A stretch of 64,000 nucleotides of DNA from positions 1,922,001-1,986,000 of the forward strand of contig NZ_CP107783.1 of NCBI RefSeq assembly GCF_036345255.1, read 5' to 3'. This DNA is from Streptomyces sp. NBC_00569 (GTDB lineage Bacteria; Actinomycetota; Actinomycetes; Streptomycetales; Streptomycetaceae). Positions 60,395-64,000 of this stretch are shown here, one piece after another. Position 1 is the first letter of the stretch; each line of letters begins with the position of its first letter. Below the pieces are notes generated by a model, which saw only the letters and a list, made by a program, of their open reading frames with translations, was not told where the DNA came from and did not search any database. Position numbers and translations under genes: made by a program.

Positions 60395-60420
60395 GCCCCG
60401 AACAGGAGAAGCGGACACCT

Positions 60421-60609
60421 ATGGACATCCAGACGCTGACGGCATGGATACGCGGCCGCTACGCAATGCTGCGCGCCGCACAGGACAAGGGGTCCACCAG
60501 CGCCGAACTCGCGGTGATCGCCGGAGCCCTCCTGGTGGGCGCCGGCCTGCTGGTGGTGGCCATCCGGGCCAAGCTCATGGAGAAGATCGGCATCATCAAC
60601 GGCGGCTGA
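60421..60609 (+). CDS. Flp-type major pilin
   Basis: 62 aa. A 20-25-residue leader is followed by a Glu-containing hydrophobic segment, STSAELAVIAGALLVGAGLL, as in Flp/type IVb pilins. A prepilin peptidase would cut before the helix; none is seen in the window, so a host TadV-like enzyme must serve. It is the likely main pilus subunit. RBS AGGAGAAG lies upstream. Confidence 0.88.
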   Translation: MDIQTLTAWIRGRYAMLRAAQDKGSTSAELAVIAGALLVGAGLLVVAIRAKLMEKIGIINGG

Positions 60610-60638
60610 CCCGCCAACAGGGTGTGGGGACAGACGAG

Positions 60639-61079
60639 ATGACGTCGACGGGAAACGGTGAGAAAGTGCGCAGGGGGTGGCAGGGGCTGTGGGCCGCACT
60701 GATGAGGCGGCGCGAGGACCACGGTACGGGGAGTCTGGAGCTCGCCACCCTGGCGGTCGTGGTGCTGGCGCTGGCCTTCACCACCATTCAGGTCGGGTTC
60801 TACTACCACGCACGCAAGGTCGCCCAGTCCGCCGCCCGCCAGGGCGTGGACGCGGGACGGCAGTTCGGCGCCGGCCCAGGCGACGGCGCTGCGCAGGCCC
60901 AGCAGTACCTGGCCCGCTACGGCAACTCCGTTCGCGGCGCCCACATCTCGACCTCCGGCAGCAGCGCCCAGCAGATCCGCATCACCGTCACCGGGGACGT
61001 CGCCACCCTGGTCCCTGGTCTCGAGCTGCACGTCACGCAGCATGCGGACGGGCCCGTCGAGCGCTGGACCAACCCATGA
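60639..61079 (+). CDS. TadE-like pseudopilin
   Basis: 146 aa from ATG 60639. The TadE-type segment DHGTGSLELATLAVVVLALA is followed by a small exported domain (SVRGAHISTSGSSAQQIRIT). Minor pilins of this type are needed for Tad pilus assembly. Overlaps the next gene by four bases. Confidence 0.85.
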   Translation: MTSTGNGEKVRRGWQGLWAALMRRREDHGTGSLELATLAVVVLALAFTTIQVGFYYHARKVAQSAARQGVDAGRQFGAGPGDGAAQAQQYLARYGNSVRGAHISTSGSSAQQIRITVTGDVATLVPGLELHVTQHADGPVERWTNP

Positions 61080-61528
61080 TCCGTCGCCAGGAGTTACTGC
61101 GCGGGCTGCTCGGCGGCGACCGGGGCAGCTATGCGCTGGAGACCGCCGTCCTGGCCCCGGTCCTCATCGTGATCCTCGGCCTGATGATTGCGTTCGGGCG
61201 GGTCACCGATGCCGAGGGCGCCGTCGACTCCGCCGCACACGCTGCCGCCCGCGCAGCCTCCCTGGAACGCGACGCTGCGAACGCTCAGAGCCAGGCGCAG
61301 GATGCGGTCACTCGCAGCCTGGACGGGGAGGGCATCACGTGCCGCACGTCCAACGTCACCCTCAACACGGGCGGATACGCCGCAGGTGTCGGGGAGGCAT
61401 CTACTGTCACCGCGACGATCTCCTGCACGGCGAACCTGTCCGACATCGCCGTGCCGGGCCTGCCCGGGTCCAAGACGTTGACTGCCTCGTGGACCAGCCC
61501 CATCGACACCTATCGGGCCCGCCCATGA
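61076..61528 (+). CDS. TadE/F-like pseudopilin
   Basis: 150 aa from ATG 61076 (ATGA). The segment DRGSYALETAVLAPVLIVIL is the TadE consensus, followed by an AADAxA-rich helix and a small beta domain with two cysteines (GITCRTSN, TISCTANL). A minor pilus or tip subunit. Confidence 0.87.
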   Translation: MIRRQELLRGLLGGDRGSYALETAVLAPVLIVILGLMIAFGRVTDAEGAVDSAAHAAARAASLERDAANAQSQAQDAVTRSLDGEGITCRTSNVTLNTGGYAAGVGEASTVTATISCTANLSDIAVPGLPGSKTLTASWTSPIDTYRARP

Positions 61529-61983
61529 AGCTTCGCTTTCGGCTCAAGCCGCTGAGCAGCGCGCTGACCGAGCGGCGCTACCGTGATCGCGGTTCGATGT
61601 CGCTGTTCTTCGCCGTGACCACGGTGGCGCTCCTCATGGTGATGGGGCTTCTCGTGGATGGTGGCGGCGCCCTGAACGCCTCCAGCCGGGCCACCTCTTT
61701 GGCCCAGGAAGCCGCCCGCACTGCAGGCCAGCAGCTCGACCCCGCCCAGGCCATCGAGGGCACCGCCATCACTATCGACCCCGACGCTGCTCAGGCCGCA
61801 GCCCAGGACTACCTCGCTGCGGCGGGTGTCCAGGGTGACGTGACGATCGATGGCAACGGACGGACTCTGACCGTCACAGTTCACGACACCTACAACACGT
61901 ACTTCGCGCAGCTGGTCGGCAAGGGAACCATCAACGTCACCGGCACGGCGACCGCGCATCTGCAGACCCAGGCTGGAGGCTGA
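61525..61983 (+). CDS. TadG-like pseudopilin
   Basis: 152 aa from ATG 61525 (ATGA). The RDRGSMSLFFAVTTVALLMV segment and the following helix (LVDGGGALNASSRATSLAQE) match the Flp-pilus TadG/TadE N-terminus; here it lacks the large vWA domain of Gram-negative TadG. The C-terminal part is a small beta domain. Confidence 0.85.
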   Translation: MKLRFRLKPLSSALTERRYRDRGSMSLFFAVTTVALLMVMGLLVDGGGALNASSRATSLAQEAARTAGQQLDPAQAIEGTAITIDPDAAQAAAQDYLAAAGVQGDVTIDGNGRTLTVTVHDTYNTYFAQLVGKGTINVTGTATAHLQTQAGG

Positions 61984-61992
61984 GCCCGCACC

Positions 61993-64000
61993 ATGGCCCA
62001 CCGCACCCCCGCTCCCTTGCGCGGTTTCGGCGTCCTCGCCCGCGCGCTGCTCGGCCTGATCGCCCTGGTGGGTCTGACCGCCGGTGTTCCCTACCTCCTC
62101 ATACGGGTGGGCCGGCTGCCCGCCAGTTTGCCGGGGAGCCTTGGTGCGCTGGCGCAGCCCGACGACGGCACGCTCTTCCTTGCCGTCCTGACCGGCATCG
62201 GATGGCTCGCGTGGGCGGCGTTCACCTTCTCCGTCCTTGTCGAGGTCGTTGCCCTCGCACAGCGGCGTTCGGCTCCCCGCATCCGCGGCCTGGGCGGCCT
62301 GCAGTCCCTCGCCTCGCTCCTGGTCGGCGGGATCGTCTTGCTGGTCCCTACGGCCGCCTCGGCTGCCACCAGCGGACCTGCTGTCGCCGCCACCGCCGTA
62401 CACACCGCTGGGGAGAACAGTGGAGGCGCCACGCCGAGCGCACAAACGCACGCACCGCCTGCTCAAACCACTGGTCGGCAGCACACGGTGGCCACCTCCA
62501 CCGAGCTGCCATGGGATCTGGCCGAGGAGTATCTCGGCGACGGCAAGCGCTGGAAGGACATCGCCGCCCTCAACGACATCCCCCAGCTGACGGCCGGCGA
62601 CCAGTACCTGCCCAAGGGCGTCACCATCGTCCTGCCCCCAGACGCACACGCACGGTCGCAGGCCACGCGTGCCAGCTCCGAGAAACTCCAGAGCCCGGCG
62701 GCCCCACCGCAGCAGCCGACCGGTGCCCAGCACCACGATGAAGAGGAAGTGGAAGCGGAGGGGGATCTGCAGGCGCAGAGCGCAGGCGCCGAGCGCACCG
62801 CCCAGGTTCGCGTCGTGGCCCGTGGCGATTCCCTGTCCGGGATCGCACAGCAGGAGACCGGCAATGGCGCCAACTGGCCAGAGCTGTACGAGGCCAGCCG
62901 CGGCGCGCAGCCGCACGGGCTGCCCCGCATCACCGATCCGGACCTGATCCGCCCCGGCCAGCGCATCACGATCCCCGCCCCCACCACGCCGCACGACGAC
63001 CAGGATTCCGCCGCCGGCCAGCACAACGACGAGGGCCAGGCGTCCGACGCGCGCACGCAGCAGCCTCCTCGCACCGGAGGCGGGTCAGATCACGGCGAGC
63101 AGGACTCTGCCGACGAGTCGGATCGCGGCGGTGACTCCGGCGCGTCCGGCGTGACCAAGCCGCCGACATCCCGCCCCTCCCCACACCGCAGCGAGCCCCC
63201 GGCGTCTGCCTCGGCTCGGCCCGAGGAATCTGCCCGACCGTCAGCGCCTGTCACCGCCTCGCCGTCTGCTTCGACATCTGATCAGGAGCGCGCACCCGCT
63301 GCACCGCAGGGTGCCGACGACACCCAGACGTCTTCACTCGTCTCGACGCGGACGGCCATGGGGGCCTTCGCGTTGCTTGCCTCAGCCCTGACCGGCACGC
63401 TCGCCTTCAGGCGGCTGCGGCAGCGGCGCTCCCGCAAACCCGGACAGACACTGCCTGAGATCGTGCCGGCAGCAGCAGAGGCCGAGTTGGAACAGGCGGC
63501 CCACGATGGGGCCGACGGCGTCGAGCGTCTGCAGGCCGCGCTGGCTGCGCTCGCCCTCCACGGTCAGGGCACTCCCCCGCTGCTGCGCGCCGCACGCATC
63601 ACCGCAGACGGCATCGAGGTCCTGCCCGACGACGTTTCCGCCGCCCCACAAGCTCCGTTCACCACCGCGCACGCCGGCTGGTGGCACCTGCCCGACGACG
63701 TCGACCTTCCGGTGCCCGATGACGAGGCTGAACTGCCCTATCCGGCACTGGTCACACTCGGCACCGACACCGCGAACAGCCTGGTGCTGGCGAACCTGCC
63801 CGCCTGGGAAGTCGTCCTCGTCGACGGCGACCCCATCGCCCGCGCCGAGACGATCGCCTGCATGGCCACGGAGCTCGCGCTGGGGCCCCATGCGGATCAC
63901 GTCGAGGTCGTAGCATCCGGGCTGGGCTCCATGGGCGCCGAACTTCAAGCGTTCGGCGTCCAGTACCTGCCCGACGTTCCGCAGGCCGCCGGTGCGTTCG
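61993..64000 (+). CDS. membrane LysM/BTAD-type protein, 3' end beyond window
   Basis: At least 669 codons from ATG 61993. Three N-terminal hydrophobic helices (ALLGLIALVGLTAGVPYLLI; LFLAVLTGIGWLAWAAFTFS; LASLLVGGIVLLVPTAASAA) precede a LysM-like segment (LPWDLAEEYLGDGKRWKDIA) and a canonical LysM (RVVARGDSLSGIAQQETGNG; LIRPGQRITIP). A long Ser/Pro/acidic linker and another helix (AFALLASALTGTLAFRRLRQ) lead to a cytoplasmic domain. Homologues carry a C-terminal BTAD/SARP-like region, off-window here. It may couple cell-wall binding to control of the pilus. Confidence 0.8.
   Translation, partial: MAHRTPAPLRGFGVLARALLGLIALVGLTAGVPYLLIRVGRLPASLPGSLGALAQPDDGTLFLAVLTGIGWLAWAAFTFSVLVEVVALAQRRSAPRIRGLGGLQSLASLLVGGIVLLVPTAASAATSGPAVAATAVHTAGENSGGATPSAQTHAPPAQTTGRQHTVATSTELPWDLAEEYLGDGKRWKDIAALNDIPQLTAGDQYLPKGVTIVLPPDAHARSQATRASSEKLQSPAAPPQQPTGAQHHDEEEVEAEGDLQAQSAGAERTAQVRVVARGDSLSGIAQQETGNGANWPELYEASRGAQPHGLPRITDPDLIRPGQRITIPAPTTPHDDQDSAAGQHNDEGQASDARTQQPPRTGGGSDHGEQDSADESDRGGDSGASGVTKPPTSRPSPHRSEPPASASARPEESARPSAPVTASPSASTSDQERAPAAPQGADDTQTSSLVSTRTAMGAFALLASALTGTLAFRRLRQRRSRKPGQTLPEIVPAAAEAELEQAAHDGADGVERLQAALAALALHGQGTPPLLRAARITADGIEVLPDDVSAAPQAPFTTAHAGWWHLPDDVDLPVPDDEAELPYPALVTLGTDTANSLVLANLPAWEVVLVDGDPIARAETIACMATELALGPHADHVEVVASGLGSMGAELQAFGVQYLPDVPQAAGAF

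Overview
The window is high-GC actinobacterial DNA and almost certainly from Streptomyces. The evidence is very GC-rich third codon positions, GTG starts, ATGA/GTGA/TGATG translational couplings, an XRE-DUF5753/DUF397/HATPase (WhiJ-type) cassette, and Streptomyces-style transposases. Two replication-type loci, two conjugation/pilus machineries and many IS remnants suggest a large plasmid, or a plasmid-derived chromosomal region. No rRNA, intact tRNA or core metabolic gene was seen.

Left part (1-6441): a large minus-strand HEPN-NACHT-FGE-sulfatase protein runs off the left edge and is translationally coupled to a SAM methyltransferase, which looks like a defence module. Next come a five-gene minus-strand operon ending in a HATPase and the divergent XRE/DUF397 pair.

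Replication region (7257-15030): a minus-strand operon encodes a Rep-like helix-turn-helix protein, a small protein and a replication-relaxation protein. It lies beside an iteron-like field rich in TGCGCA and GTACGCG. A second, frameshifted copy of the Rep gene lies beside a second field with TGCGCA and GTACGCC. Between them is an IS630-type transposon (10587-12329) with long terminal inverted repeats, TA flanks and a passenger gene, followed by a NUDIX gene.

Conjugation operon (15093-27237): nine tightly overlapping plus-strand genes encode TcpC-like, small membrane, TcpE-like, VirB4-like, VirB6/TrbL-like, lytic transglycosylase/NlpC-P60 and VirD4-like proteins, plus two membrane proteins of unknown role. 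This is a Gram-positive type IV secretion system, unlike the single-protein TraB system usual in Streptomyces.

Variable region (27329-53700): 27329-31193 is bounded by 51-bp inverted IS21-type ends. It holds two IS5-type elements, two passenger genes and an istA-istB deletion remnant. Beyond it are pentapeptide-repeat-like proteins, a TipA-like MerR regulator, VOC and GNAT proteins, decayed transposases, a lactococcin-972-like secreted peptide, an Imm49-like protein, a secreted HNH nuclease, a CoiA-like protein, a second NUDIX protein, a NADAR-domain protein, and a coupled three-gene membrane operon (49776-52764). The membrane operon looks like an uncharacterised sensor/membrane-effector system.

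Right part (53895-64000): two exported proteins precede a complete actinobacterial Tad/Flp pilus operon (CpaB, TadZ-like, TadA, TadB, TadC, Flp, three TadE/G-like pseudopilins). It ends in a membrane LysM protein cut by the right edge. The T4SS would supply the DNA or protein channel and cell-wall hydrolase, and the Tad pilus would supply contact between mycelia; that division of labour is inferred from gene content.
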